Below are positions 38,883 through 46,775 of a DNA stretch of 64,000 bases, piece by piece. This DNA comes from an uncultured Alphaproteobacteria bacterium (lineage in GTDB: Bacteria; Pseudomonadota; Alphaproteobacteria; RF32; CAG-239). The DNA lies in contig CALXUM010000005.1 of NCBI GenBank assembly GCA_944391685.1, forward strand, positions 1-64,000, in the 5' to 3' direction. The notes below the pieces were generated by a model, which worked only from the letters and a program-made list of their open reading frames with translations, did no database searches and was not told where the DNA came from. The position numbers and the translations under genes are program-made. Numbering within the stretch: position 1 is the stretch's first letter; each line of letters starts with the position of its first letter.

Positions 38883-38946
38883 TTTTTGCTTCCCCTTCCA
38901 TATATTCGTTTTTTTATATTTATGAAAACATCTTAATATTTTATTT

Positions 38947-38990
38947 TTAATTTGTTAACTTTTTTGACAAGGCTGTTAATAAATATTAAC
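38947..38990 (-). promoter_or_regulatory. TTAA-rich inverted repeats upstream of ctrA
   Basis: Two near-palindromic elements lie in the ctrA promoter region: TTAA-TTTG-TTAA (38947-38958) and GTTAATAAATATTAAC (38975-38990). They resemble, but do not equal, the CtrA box TTAA-N7-TTAA, since their spacers are 4 and 6 bases. Autoregulation is a reasonable guess. Nothing else is seen in the 38883-39122 gap. Confidence 0.3.
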
Positions 38991-39122
38991 ATAATAAAAA
39001 ATATGTTTAAGCAACTGAAAACCAAACAAAAAACTCAATTATTAAAGTAGTGGACAATAAAATATTTTTATTATAAAATACCTAACAAAAGATTCCGTTT
39101 GCAAAATCGGATATGTGTGGAT

Positions 39123-39152
39123 AAAAAAACCCTCTGTGCAGAGGGTTTTTTT
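39123..39152 (-). terminator. Terminator of the cysteine-rich protein gene
   Basis: Minus-strand hairpin CCCTCTG (39130-39136) with CAGAGGG (39139-39145) and a T-run beyond it, immediately after the stop at 39157. Confidence 0.88.
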
Positions 39153-39156
39153 ATTT

Positions 39157-41310
39157 TTACTGATTTGTAACTTGACATGATGAAGAAGAACAACTAATAC
39201 ATTTTTTACCTGAATAGTAAGAGCTTCCTCCAATTGTCAATGTTCCAGAACTTATGTTAAAGCATTGGCTTGTCGTTTGTCCCTTTTGCGGTAAAGGAAT
39301 AGATATTGAAGATCCACTGCCAATTGTTAATGGATTTGAAGGCACCGTAATTATTCCATTGCTGGCAAGTCCACTTATGCTTAACCTAGAATTCTTAATC
39401 TCTCTAATTGAAATATTAAACGAACTATATGAATTGGTATTCGAAATATTTCCAATTGATATATCGTTATATATTGGAATAAGAGTTAGCCCGCTACCAG
39501 TGCTTCCGCCATTTACTACAATATTGTTTACGTAAGTTGAAGCACTGGATGTTGATCCGGTATCACCCTGAATGGTAAGCCCCTTATCATATGGTAAATT
39601 TAATTTTCCTTTTAGTTCGATAGTACCCTTGTTGGTAATAGTTGTAGAAAATTCTAAACTTACGTTTATTGAAGAGGTAGATGTCGCCAGAGTTGCTCCG
39701 TTGTTTACAATAATGGAAGGAGCACTGTTATATGAGCTACATTCCGCTTTACTTATATATCTTGATAAATCATAAAGCGTTACGTTTTTATTGAAAGTAA
39801 TACTTCCTGATATTGTTAAGTTTTTAGCTATATACAAATTTGTCTTTCCATTGCTTATAGCAGATTGTAAATCACTAAAGCTTTCTATAAAGGCATCATA
39901 GTCACCGCTTGCAACAGTTGTTTTACAAGTTCTGGCAACACATTTTCCGCAAACGTCATTACCATAATATGTTGTTGATTGCTCATAATCTTCATTGCTT
40001 CCGCAACTTGATGCAGTTATTCCTGCTGTAAATCCGTAAGGACATTGTTTTTTAACACAACGTGTACAACTTACTCCATTTAAAGTTCCGTTCTTACTAA
40101 GTGTCCAACCGCTTGACCCTGTTGTACCGCAATTTTTAACATCCTGAATACTTGTACTGTAATTTTGAGGACAAGATGAAACTATGCAAGTTCCGCATCT
40201 GTTGTTTCCTGAGTAATAAGAATTAGCAGTCCACGTAGCATTACTAGCACAATTTGCCGCAGCTTGAATTGTTCCAACCTGACAAGCTTTGGCAACGCAT
40301 TTATACAAAGTTTTTGCTCCGGCATAACATTTGTCTGTAGAACTTAACGTCCATCCGCTAGCTCCTGTGGTTTGACAACTTGCAGCAGTTGTTTGATAAG
40401 TGTTTGTGCATGTGTTTTCTTTACAATATCCACACTGAGTTTCTCCAGTATAGCTGGTCGTTCCTGTCCATTTCCAACCATTTGATCCGTTGGTTTGGCT
40501 ATAACAATCTTTTTGTGTCTTTTGATCAGAAGGACAATTTAGAGGGTTACAATAAGCACATTCAGTATTACCATTATAACGAGTTTTGTCAACAAGCCTG
40601 CTATACCCGCTACCGCATGTTGTCACACCGGAAAGATAAGGGCTGTTACAACTCAAAGCTTTACAAGTACCATACAGTTTATCACCGGAATAACAATAAC
40701 TTCCCGATGAAGTCTTATCAAGAGTCCATCCAAGAGATCCCGTGGTTCCGCATTGTGAAACTGTTTCTTTATATTTATTTGTGTCACATTGTTTTGTCTT
40801 ACAGGTACCATACAAATCATCACCGGAATAACAATAATTTCCCGCTGTTGTAGTGTCAAGCGTCCATCCTAGAGATCCCGTAGTTCCACATTTTGAAACT
40901 GTTTCTTTATATCTATTTGTGTCACATGTATTTTTCTCACAAAGTCCACATTTTAGTTCCCCTGAATATCCTTTATAAGAATACTTCCAACCGCTTTTAT
41001 TGGTAGTATTACCGCAATTATCAATTGATTGATATTTTGTGCTATATCCTGAAGCACAATTTAGAGGTTCACAAATATAACAAATAAGATGATCTCTTTT
41101 TTCTATAACATCATCTTTTCTGCATGAATATCTAGTTCCATCTTTAGGGGCAGTAAATCTTCCTTCTGGACAAACATAACCGTGGTTACTGTAATCATCA
41201 TTACCACGATTCAAGTTATCTCCCAAATAGTCAGGAAGCCAATGTACACCAGCATAAGCCGCACCGGAAAACAAAATCAAACCTAAAATTAAAGATAAAA
41301 GCTTTTTCAT
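39157..41310 (-). CDS. Large secreted cysteine-rich repeat protein
   Basis: A 717-residue exported protein with no known function. The ATG at 41310 (MKKLLSLI) is 7 bases after GGAG; the ATG at 41316 is too close to it. A signal peptide ends near AAYAG. Residues about 40-450 consist of around nine to ten modules of roughly 40-46 residues, each with a Cys-rich core such as CGTTGSLGWTLD followed by GxxxYCYSGD and C-x-x-x-x-C pairs. The C-terminal part (about 460-715) is low-charge, Ser/Thr/Asn-rich and beta-helix-like (SITFNKNVTLYDLS), ending with more Cys. The disulfide-rich repeat plan suggests a surface or adhesin-like protein; that role is inference. Confidence 0.75.
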   Translation of the reverse strand: MKKLLSLILGLILFSGAAYAGVHWLPDYLGDNLNRGNDDYSNHGYVCPEGRFTAPKDGTRYSCRKDDVIEKRDHLICYICEPLNCASGYSTKYQSIDNCGNTTNKSGWKYSYKGYSGELKCGLCEKNTCDTNRYKETVSKCGTTGSLGWTLDTTTAGNYCYSGDDLYGTCKTKQCDTNKYKETVSQCGTTGSLGWTLDKTSSGSYCYSGDKLYGTCKALSCNSPYLSGVTTCGSGYSRLVDKTRYNGNTECAYCNPLNCPSDQKTQKDCYSQTNGSNGWKWTGTTSYTGETQCGYCKENTCTNTYQTTAASCQTTGASGWTLSSTDKCYAGAKTLYKCVAKACQVGTIQAAANCASNATWTANSYYSGNNRCGTCIVSSCPQNYSTSIQDVKNCGTTGSSGWTLSKNGTLNGVSCTRCVKKQCPYGFTAGITASSCGSNEDYEQSTTYYGNDVCGKCVARTCKTTVASGDYDAFIESFSDLQSAISNGKTNLYIAKNLTISGSITFNKNVTLYDLSRYISKAECSSYNSAPSIIVNNGATLATSTSSINVSLEFSTTITNKGTIELKGKLNLPYDKGLTIQGDTGSTSSASTYVNNIVVNGGSTGSGLTLIPIYNDISIGNISNTNSYSSFNISIREIKNSRLSISGLASNGIITVPSNPLTIGSGSSISIPLPQKGQTTSQCFNISSGTLTIGGSSYYSGKKCISCSSSSCQVTNQ
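40661..40936 (-). repeat. Two near-identical 138-bp tandem units within the cysteine-rich gene
   Basis: Units 40661-40798 and 40799-40936 share TTACAAGTACCATACA / TTACAGGTACCATACA starts and long matching blocks including TATCACCGGAATAACAATAA. Each unit encodes one 46-residue module. The similarity is much higher than between other modules, so this duplication is recent. Confidence 0.85.
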
Positions 41311-41460
41311 GTCCATACTCCAAATGGTATACTAACCCTTATTTATAAGTTTAACTTAATAAAAATTTTTAGTCAATCAAGAATAGAAAAAGTTACGTAA
41401 ATTTAACAAAATTGTCACAAAACTATTTTGTTTTTATTCACATATATATGAGAATTGTTG

Positions 41461-41501
41461 TAAAATTGATATAAAATTGATATAAAATTGATATAAAATT
41501 G
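41461..41501 (+). repeat. 11-bp tandem repeat upstream of fliI
   Basis: TAAAATTGATA is repeated three full times (41461-41493) plus TAAAATTG. It ends 23 bases before the fliI start, between divergent genes. The repeats are A-tract rich and close to one helical turn apart. Slippage could change promoter spacing. Confidence 0.85.
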
Positions 41502-41524
41502 CAAAAAAAAGGTCAGTTTTTATA

Positions 41525-42865
41525 ATGGCAGATTTTACCGCAAACATACTTCAAGAACTAAACAAAATGGATACCGCGTCTTACTACGGCAAGGTAACAG
41601 GTGTCCAAGGATTGTTTATTGAAGTTAGCGGGATTCTTTCTCAGTTGTCCATAGGAGATCGTTGTAATGTAATTAACAACAATAACCAAAAAGTTCCCTG
41701 TGAAGTTGTTAGTTTTAGGGAAGATAAACTTCTTTTGATGCCATATGCCTCATTGGAAGGAATAGGTTTAGGATGTGTTGTTGAGGTTGAAGATGCCAGA
41801 CCGGTAATTTATCCTCATCCATCGTGGCTTGGCCGTATCATTAATGCCTTTGGTGAAGCAATTGACGGTAAGGGCCCCCTCATTAAAGGCAATAAGCCTT
41901 ATTTTATCAAGTCATCACCGCCGCCGGCACAGTTCAGAGACAGGGTTAAGGGCAAGGTTGATTTGGGTGTTAAGGCTGTAAACACTTTTTTGACTATTTG
42001 CAAGGGGCAGCGTATGGGCATTTTTGCCGGCTCCGGCGTTGGTAAATCTACTCTAATGTCAATGATGGCACGCAATACCGATTCTGATGTTTCGGTTATA
42101 GGTTTGGTGGGTGAACGCGGACGTGAGGCTAAAGAATTTGTTGAGGATGTTTTGGGAGAAGAAGGACTTGCTAAATCTGTTCTTGTTTTGGCAACATCTG
42201 ATGAAAGTCCCTTATTACGCCGTCAAGCAGCATACGTTACCATGGCGGTTGCCGAATATTTTCGTGATGAAAACAAAGATGTTTTGTGTATGATGGATTC
42301 TATCACTCGTTTTGCCATGGCTCAAAGAGAGATAGCTTTATCAATCGGTGAGCCTCCGGCATCTAAGGGCTATACGCCAAGTGTTTTTTCAGAACTTCCC
42401 AAATTGTTGGAAAGGGCGGGCCCAGGAGCCGGAACCGGAACTATTACCGGTTTGTTTACGGTTTTGGTGGATGGAGATGATCATAACGAACCTGTGGCCG
42501 ACGCGGTTCGCTCAATTTTGGATGGACATATTGTCTTAGACAGGTCTATTGCCGAGCGTAATCGTTATCCGGCAATTAATATCTTGCGTTCAATCTCTCG
42601 TACCATGCCGGACTGTGATACAGAAGAAGAATATGCCCTTGTGGCCAAAGCTCGTCAATATATATCATCATATGAAGATATGGCAGAGCTAATACGCCTC
42701 GGAGCTTATAAAAAAGGTTCAAACCGTGAAGTTGACGAAGCAATATTTTATTATCCCAAAATTGAAGAATTTTTATCACAAGGCAAAAAAGAAAAAGTTA
42801 GCCTTGCCGAAGGATATGAGCTTTTAGGAAATATACTGGCTCAACCGTATAATCCCGGAGCTTGA
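41525..42865 (+). CDS. fliI: Flagellum-specific ATPase
   Basis: Hexameric ATPase of the flagellar type III export apparatus. Walker A is GSGVGKST at 169-176, the Walker B and arginine-finger region is VLCMMDSITRFAMAQREIALSIGEPP, and the characteristic PGAGTGTITGLFTVLV follows. The 446-residue length matches FliI and F1-beta relatives. The gene is separated from fliJ by 5 bases. It supports a flagellated cell, together with the flagellin at 20.7 kb. A short 11-bp tandem repeat lies just upstream. Confidence 0.94.
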   Translation: MADFTANILQELNKMDTASYYGKVTGVQGLFIEVSGILSQLSIGDRCNVINNNNQKVPCEVVSFREDKLLLMPYASLEGIGLGCVVEVEDARPVIYPHPSWLGRIINAFGEAIDGKGPLIKGNKPYFIKSSPPPAQFRDRVKGKVDLGVKAVNTFLTICKGQRMGIFAGSGVGKSTLMSMMARNTDSDVSVIGLVGERGREAKEFVEDVLGEEGLAKSVLVLATSDESPLLRRQAAYVTMAVAEYFRDENKDVLCMMDSITRFAMAQREIALSIGEPPASKGYTPSVFSELPKLLERAGPGAGTGTITGLFTVLVDGDDHNEPVADAVRSILDGHIVLDRSIAERNRYPAINILRSISRTMPDCDTEEEYALVAKARQYISSYEDMAELIRLGAYKKGSNREVDEAIFYYPKIEEFLSQGKKEKVSLAEGYELLGNILAQPYNPGA

Positions 42866-42870
42866 TATAG

Positions 42871-43314
42871 ATGAAGAATTCTCTTCCCTCTCTGACACAG
42901 ATTCAAAAGTTCAAAATTGATGAGCAACGAAAACTCCTTTCCGAACAACTTGAGTTGGAAGAAAAAATTATCAATAATATCAAAATGCTTGATGCCAAAT
43001 ATAATGAAGAAAAAGCCTTTGCCTTAAAAAATCCGCTTGTTGGAGATTTTGGCATTTATACCAAAAGGTATCTTGAGCTTCGCCAACGCGAACAAGATAA
43101 TCTTCAGGCCGTTCGTCACCGAATAGAAGAAATCAAAGATATTATAGCCGATATGTTTAAAGAACAAAAAACTTATGAAATAGTTGATGATCATCGTCGC
43201 AAGACAGCTCAACAAGAAGCCGATCATAAAGAACAAAACATGCTTGATGAAATCGGAACCAATGCTTATATAAAACAACATGACAACAATCATGAAGGAG
43301 AAAAAAATGTTTGA
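42871..43314 (+). CDS. fliJ: Flagellar export protein FliJ
   Basis: Small (147-residue) coiled-coil protein recognised mainly by its place directly after fliI and by the alternating charged heptads throughout (EEKIINNIKMLDAKYNEEKA and REQDNLQAVRHRIEEIK). FliJ is the gamma-subunit-like stalk that activates the FliI hexamer. Its sequence is poorly conserved across bacteria, so position is the main evidence. The last 8 bases overlap the sodB start. Confidence 0.8.
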   Translation: MKNSLPSLTQIQKFKIDEQRKLLSEQLELEEKIINNIKMLDAKYNEEKAFALKNPLVGDFGIYTKRYLELRQREQDNLQAVRHRIEEIKDIIADMFKEQKTYEIVDDHRRKTAQQEADHKEQNMLDEIGTNAYIKQHDNNHEGEKNV

Positions 43315-43876
43315 GATGATAAAACTGCCGTATTCTGCAGATGCTCTTAAGCCTTATATGTCGGATAAGACATTTGAGTTTCACTACGGTAAACACTATA
43401 AAACTTATGTCGATACCCTAAATAAATTGGTTGAAGGAACCAAATTTTCTCAAATGTCTTTGGAAGAAATAATTCGTCAAACCCATGGACAAGATGAATA
43501 TAAAGCAATATTTAATAATGCCGGACAAGCTTGGAATCACCAGTTTTTCTGGCAGTCAATGAGCCCAAACGGCGGTAAACCCAAAGGAAAACTGCTTGAA
43601 AAAATCATTGCTCAATACGGAGATTATGAAAAATTCAAACAGGAACTCAAAAATGCGGCCGTAACTCAGTTTGGCAGCGGTTGGGCATGGGTTGTTGATA
43701 ATGAAGGTGTTTTGCAAATCTTAAAAACCGCAAACGCCGATACTCCGGTATCTTTGGGGCTAAAGCCGATTATTTGTATAGACGTTTGGGAACACGCATA
43801 TTATTTTGATTATCAAAACCGTCGTGCTGATTATGTTGAAGCTTTCTTAGAGCATTTGGCTAATTGGCAAGAATAA
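43307..43876 (+). CDS. sodB: Iron superoxide dismutase
   Basis: Dismutates superoxide in the cytoplasm. Metal ligands are H26 (FEFHYGKHY), a His in GQAWNHQFFWQSM, and the Asp/His pair of DVWEHAYYFDYQNRRADYV. The pattern fits the Fe/cambialistic group more than strict Mn-SOD, but the choice is not certain. The ATG at 43307 (MFEMIKLPY) follows GAAGGAG and is chosen over one at 43280. It overlaps fliJ by 8 bases, an unusual partner for a flagellar operon, and ends at a strong terminator. Confidence 0.94.
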   Translation: MFEMIKLPYSADALKPYMSDKTFEFHYGKHYKTYVDTLNKLVEGTKFSQMSLEEIIRQTHGQDEYKAIFNNAGQAWNHQFFWQSMSPNGGKPKGKLLEKIIAQYGDYEKFKQELKNAAVTQFGSGWAWVVDNEGVLQILKTANADTPVSLGLKPIICIDVWEHAYYFDYQNRRADYVEAFLEHLANWQE

Positions 43877-43906
43877 AAAACAGCGGTCGAAAGACCGCTT
43901 TTTTTA
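43876..43906 (+). terminator. Terminator after sodB
   Basis: AGCGGTC (43882-43888), GAAA loop, GACCGCT (43893-43899), then seven Ts. It closes the fliI-fliJ-sodB transcription unit. Confidence 0.93.
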
Positions 43907-43972
43907 TGCCTTGTATATTAATTAAAACTTAAACAGTTTGTGCTACATATAAAACAATTAGTTTTTATTGTA

Positions 43973-44001
43973 TTGACAAATTTTGTCTAAAATGATATAT
44001 T
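43973..44001 (+). promoter_or_regulatory. Consensus sigma-70 promoter for the 44040 operon
   Basis: A perfect -35 TTGACA (43973-43978), a 17-base spacer and TATATT (43996-44001) lie about 40 bases before the ATG at 44040. The match to consensus is among the best in the window, so the unknown gene pair should be well expressed. Confidence 0.85.
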
Positions 44002-44039
44002 CTTAATTGATAAAGGTATTCACAAGCAAGGACGCTAAA

Positions 44040-44633
44040 ATGGTAGAAGTTGTTAAAAAAGGTAAAGAAGGTAAAGAAGGTAAAGAAGGTAAAGATAAAT
44101 ACTTTAAGGTAGAAGTAAATCTGAGCAGCATAAAAAGAAATTTTGTTAGTGGTGCTAAATTAGTTGGTTATGGAGCAGCAATTGCTGGCGGAAAATTGCT
44201 TTATTCAGCTGGTTTTCATATGCCTAGTTCTCCTGCCGACGGTTACATTGGTGGTGCAACCTCAATGTTTGGCGGATTTGTTATGGTTGCTTCTGTTGCC
44301 GGTATTGCATATACCATAAATAAAAATGAAGATCTAAAAAAAGCCTTTTTATATGCTGCCAAAAAACTAGGCCAGGGAATTGAACTAGGATACAAGGGAT
44401 ATACCAAAGCAGCAGCTTTTTATAATAAAAAAATTTCTCCGTTTGTTAAGGTCGCAGCCGAAAAAGTCAGTCAAGAAGCTAACAACTATTTTGGTAATGA
44501 AGGAATGGATGTTTACGGCCCTCGTAAAAACGGCAAAAGCGGAACGGAGTATTATGGCACCATATTAGACAACGGCAAAAAAATTGTAAAACCGCTCACT
44601 TGGTTGCGGAGTCATTTTAATAAAGGGAGATAA
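44040..44633 (+). CDS. Unknown 197-residue protein with GKE tandem repeats and hydrophobic segments
   Basis: Not recognised. The ATG at 44040 has AAGGA upstream; a TTG at 44007 is rejected. The N-terminus has GKEGKEGKEGKDK, encoded by a 9-bp tandem repeat (GGTAAAGAA, about 44069-44095). Then come two Gly/Ala-rich hydrophobic stretches (about residues 35-60 and 70-95) that could be membrane helices, and a basic C-terminal half. It is followed after 6 bases by a small acidic gene with the same strand and terminator, so the two form an operon under the consensus promoter. Confidence 0.65.
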   Translation: MVEVVKKGKEGKEGKEGKDKYFKVEVNLSSIKRNFVSGAKLVGYGAAIAGGKLLYSAGFHMPSSPADGYIGGATSMFGGFVMVASVAGIAYTINKNEDLKKAFLYAAKKLGQGIELGYKGYTKAAAFYNKKISPFVKVAAEKVSQEANNYFGNEGMDVYGPRKNGKSGTEYYGTILDNGKKIVKPLTWLRSHFNKGR

Positions 44634-44639
44634 GCATAA

Positions 44640-44999
44640 ATGTCATCTTTTGAAACCGAAAAGGAGTTCATTATTGCTGAAGGGGACAATGATGAAATTT
44701 ATTTTTTCATCAAAGCTAAAAAAGCACATCCTGATTCTCCTGTGATTTTTTATGATGGTGGTGATCACGCAGTTTTTCGCCGTTCTGAGGAAGAAAAAAT
44801 AATACTTGACTATATAAATCCTCAAATCAGAGAAAGACTTCGCAAAGTAAAAGAAGTGATTATGGTTGAAACTATATTGGATAATATCAAAGAAAGCTAC
44901 TATACTCCACTACAATTCGTGGAAAAAATTCCTGTTAATTGGCAAAAATTGGGGCTCAAAACTTGGGAAGAAGTTTCCATGCAAATGGCTAACAAATAA
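44640..44999 (+). CDS. Unknown 119-residue acidic protein, partner of the 44040 gene
   Basis: Not recognised. No signal peptide or membrane helix. The chain is acidic with short strands (EKEFIIAEGDNDEIYFFIK) and a helical second half ending QMANK. AGATAAGCATAAATG shows a GGGAGA ribosome site inside the upstream gene's end. It is second in the two-gene operon and closes with the terminator at 45028. A toxin-antitoxin or immunity pair was considered, but no family motif supports it. Confidence 0.6.
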   Translation: MSSFETEKEFIIAEGDNDEIYFFIKAKKAHPDSPVIFYDGGDHAVFRRSEEEKIILDYINPQIRERLRKVKEVIMVETILDNIKESYYTPLQFVEKIPVNWQKLGLKTWEEVSMQMANK

Positions 45000-45027
45000 A
45001 GCATCTAATCATTTTATTAAAAAATCA

Positions 45028-45055
45028 AAAAAAAGTGCCGTTTTGGCACTTTTTT
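45028..45055 (+). terminator. Terminator after the 44640 gene
   Basis: AGTGCC (45034-45039) pairs with GGCACT (45045-45050) and is followed by six Ts. Confidence 0.88.
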
Positions 45056-45057
45056 GA

Positions 45058-45078
45058 ATTGGTGATGCTTAACTCACG
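45058..45078. repeat. 21-bp motif, copy 1
   Basis: ATTGGTGATGCTTAACTCAC plus G, identical to 45993-46013. On the minus strand it ends ATCACCA, the same terminal bases as the adjacent tRNA-Glu with its CCA, and carries GTGAGTT, similar to the tRNA T-arm CGCGAGTT. It lies downstream of the 45149 gene. Confidence 0.85.
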
Positions 45079-45097
45079 TTTCACGAGCAATTTATAT

Positions 45098-45127
45098 TTA
45101 AAAAGGTGCTTGCATTGTACAAGCACC
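45098..45127 (-). terminator. Terminator of the 45149 gene
   Basis: On the minus strand GGTGCTTG (45120-45127 complement) pairs with CAAGCACC (45105-45112 complement), followed by a T-run (45100-45104 complement). Confidence 0.8.
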
Positions 45128-45148
45128 CATGTAAACAACAATAGTTTA

Positions 45149-45553
45149 TTAGCTGAAAATTGCCTCTACAGCTTCCTCAAATGGTATTGGATTAGGATTG
45201 GTCCAACATCCATTGAGAAGAACGTACTCAGGGCGTTTACTCCATATGTAGAGTTCACGTGGATTCGTTGCCAGGTGAAGAAACTCAGAAGCACTAACTG
45301 AACCACCAAAAGTTTCTTTCAGTGCATCAGCATGTTCCTTTGTGCCCACAAAATACTGTGCATCCAAAGATAGCACTTCGAAGTCGATACCATGTCTGAT
45401 ACTTCCGTAGTATACTACATCTCGTAGTACACAACCTGCATCAAGATATGTAAAAAATACTTTACCGACATTCTTTACGAATGCTTCAGAACCACACATA
45501 TTGTTTTCTAATTCAGCTTTAATTGCTGCTAGTTTTTCTTTTTTTGTTTTCAT
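45149..45553 (-). CDS. Unknown 134-residue protein in repeat-bounded module 1
   Basis: Not recognised. Lys-rich N-terminal helix (MKTKKEKLAAIKAELE), then a mixed alpha/beta body ending ELYIWSKRPEYVLLNGCW, with Cys near residues 20 and 41. It is visibly less AT-rich than its neighbours, which fits recent acquisition. The ribosome site is weak (TTTAAGAAAATG). A promoter lies about 150 bases upstream and a terminator directly after the stop. It sits between the 21-bp motif and the 166-bp repeat, the same plan as the acetyltransferase gene next door. Confidence 0.6.
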   Translation of the reverse strand: MKTKKEKLAAIKAELENNMCGSEAFVKNVGKVFFTYLDAGCVLRDVVYYGSIRHGIDFEVLSLDAQYFVGTKEHADALKETFGGSVSASEFLHLATNPRELYIWSKRPEYVLLNGCWTNPNPIPFEEAVEAIFS

Positions 45554-45703
45554 TTTCTTAAATTAATTAATTTATTCGTTAATAACCAGATTTCACAACT
45601 AACCAAACCATCACAGTGCACGATATTCTCAAAGTAATGGTAAAAACCATAAAATAATGAAAACAATTTATAACGCATCTATAATAATTTGGAATAGGAT
45701 TTT

Positions 45704-45732
45704 ATTATACCACAAAATTAGAGATAAAACAA
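45704..45732 (-). promoter_or_regulatory. Putative promoter of the 45149 gene
   Basis: On the minus strand TTGTTT (45732-45727), a 17-base spacer and TATAAT (45709-45704). The gap 45554-45820 between gene and repeat is otherwise AT-rich with no gene that I can see; the implied 5' UTR is roughly 145 bases. Confidence 0.55.
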
Positions 45733-45820
45733 TATTAAATTGTACTGTCTAGAATGAAGAAGTTTATAATATATTGAAAAACAATGATAACCAGTGTTGT
45801 GAGTTCGTGAAAATTATAAA

Positions 45821-45986
45821 AACAGCTATTTTTGAAAAACAAACATTCGAAACTGCTGAAAGGCTTGGAAATAAAAGAACCTTCTCTTAGCTTTGCTAGG
45901 CTTTAGCCGCAGCAAAGGTTAGTTGGTCGCGCAAGTAGGAAACTTGTTTCCGTAGCGGCGCAAACAGCAGCCATTTTCATGACTGC
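45821..45986. repeat. 166-bp structured repeat, copy A
   Basis: Matches 46601-46766 exactly offset by 780 bases. From about 45858 to 45986 only one base differs (G45958 versus A46738). Strong hairpins: CTTTGCT/AGCAAAG enclosing GGC-TTTA-GCC; GGAAAC-TT-GTTTCC; and on the minus strand GCAGTCAT-GAAA-ATGGCTGC, an 8-bp stem with a GNRA tetraloop. It may encode a small RNA or be a recombination element. No protein reading frame spans it. Confidence 0.85.
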
Positions 45987-45992
45987 TATTTT

Positions 45993-46013
45993 ATTGGTGA
46001 TGCTTAACTCACG
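45993..46013. repeat. 21-bp motif, copy 2
   Basis: Identical to 45058-45078. It lies three bases from the stop of the acetyltransferase gene (minus strand) and six bases from repeat copy A, so each gene module has one motif just downstream of its gene. Confidence 0.85.
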
Positions 46014-46015
46014 AT

Positions 46016-46471
46016 TTACGAGTTAATTTTTCTTTTTAGTATATAATGAGGATAATATATTCCAGAAGTATCAAACTCTTCTTTTGAGAATATCTCAAAA
46101 CCAAATTTTTGGTATAAATGCAAGGCCACTTTATTTGTTGGCTTAACCCCTATAGTCATTTCATCTTGGTATGCATCAAGCACATATTTTATTAACTTAC
46201 TACCAATCCCTTTATTCATATATTCAGGTAAAACATATAACATTTTTATAAGTTTTTTTTCTTGCCAATAGCTTATATATGCTACTACTATACCATCAAC
46301 TTCAAAAACATATGTATCATACGTAGGATACGAAAAAGACATCAAATTTTTATACAAAGCTGACCACTCATCATCAGCTAAAACATCTGTTGTTCTTAGA
46401 GCTTTATCAAAAATATTGATTAACGTAGGCCAATCTTTAATCTCCGCTTTTCTAATTGTATAACCATTCAT
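46016..46471 (-). CDS. GNAT-family N-acetyltransferase in repeat-bounded module 2
   Basis: A 151-residue acetyl-CoA-dependent acetyltransferase. The acetyl-CoA pyrophosphate loop is in MNKGIGSKLIKYVLD, after the strand KMLYVLPEY, and the C-terminal LHLYQKFGFEIFS is the typical GNAT beta4/alpha4 region. The substrate is unknown; resistance, toxin or metabolite acetylation are all possible. An AGGAG ribosome site precedes the ATG. It lies between the 21-bp motif and repeat copy B, close to tRNA-Glu, as an isolated gene. Confidence 0.85.
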   Translation of the reverse strand: MNGYTIRKAEIKDWPTLINIFDKALRTTDVLADDEWSALYKNLMSFSYPTYDTYVFEVDGIVVAYISYWQEKKLIKMLYVLPEYMNKGIGSKLIKYVLDAYQDEMTIGVKPTNKVALHLYQKFGFEIFSKEEFDTSGIYYPHYILKRKINS

Positions 46472-46600
46472 AATACAATTCTCCTAATACATTATAGTCC
46501 AATAATAAGATATAAAACATTTATATTTTACTAAAAATATATTGAATATTTAATTTATTAAAAACAAATAGAGTTCAAATCATTTCGAATATTTGCCTAA

Positions 46601-46766
46601 AACATCGATTTTTGAAAAAGTAACACTCGAAACTGATAAAAGGCTTGGAAATAAAAGAACCTTCTCTTAGCTTTGCTAGGCTTTAGCCGCAGCAAAGGTT
46701 AGTTGGTCGCGCAAGTAGGAAACTTGTTTCCGTAGCGACGCAAACAGCAGCCATTTTCATGACTGC
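46601..46766. repeat. 166-bp structured repeat, copy B
   Basis: Second copy of the 45821-45986 element, ending 10 bases from the tRNA-Glu 3' end. The single core difference (A46738 for G45958) changes a U-G to a U-A pair in a GTCGC/GCGRC stem if read on the plus strand, so pairing is kept. Confidence 0.85.
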
Positions 46767-46775
46767 CGTTTGAAA

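Noticed and set aside
41461-41501. CRISPR array
   Set aside because: The units are 11 bp, directly adjacent and without spacers; no cas genes occur.
45058-46013. Integron-like cassette array with attC sites
   Set aside because: GCTTAAC in the 21-bp motif fits the RYYYAAC core and GTTAAGC fits GTTRRRY, but no paired R''/R' sites at proper spacing flank the hairpins, the orientation is wrong relative to the genes, and no intI gene is seen.
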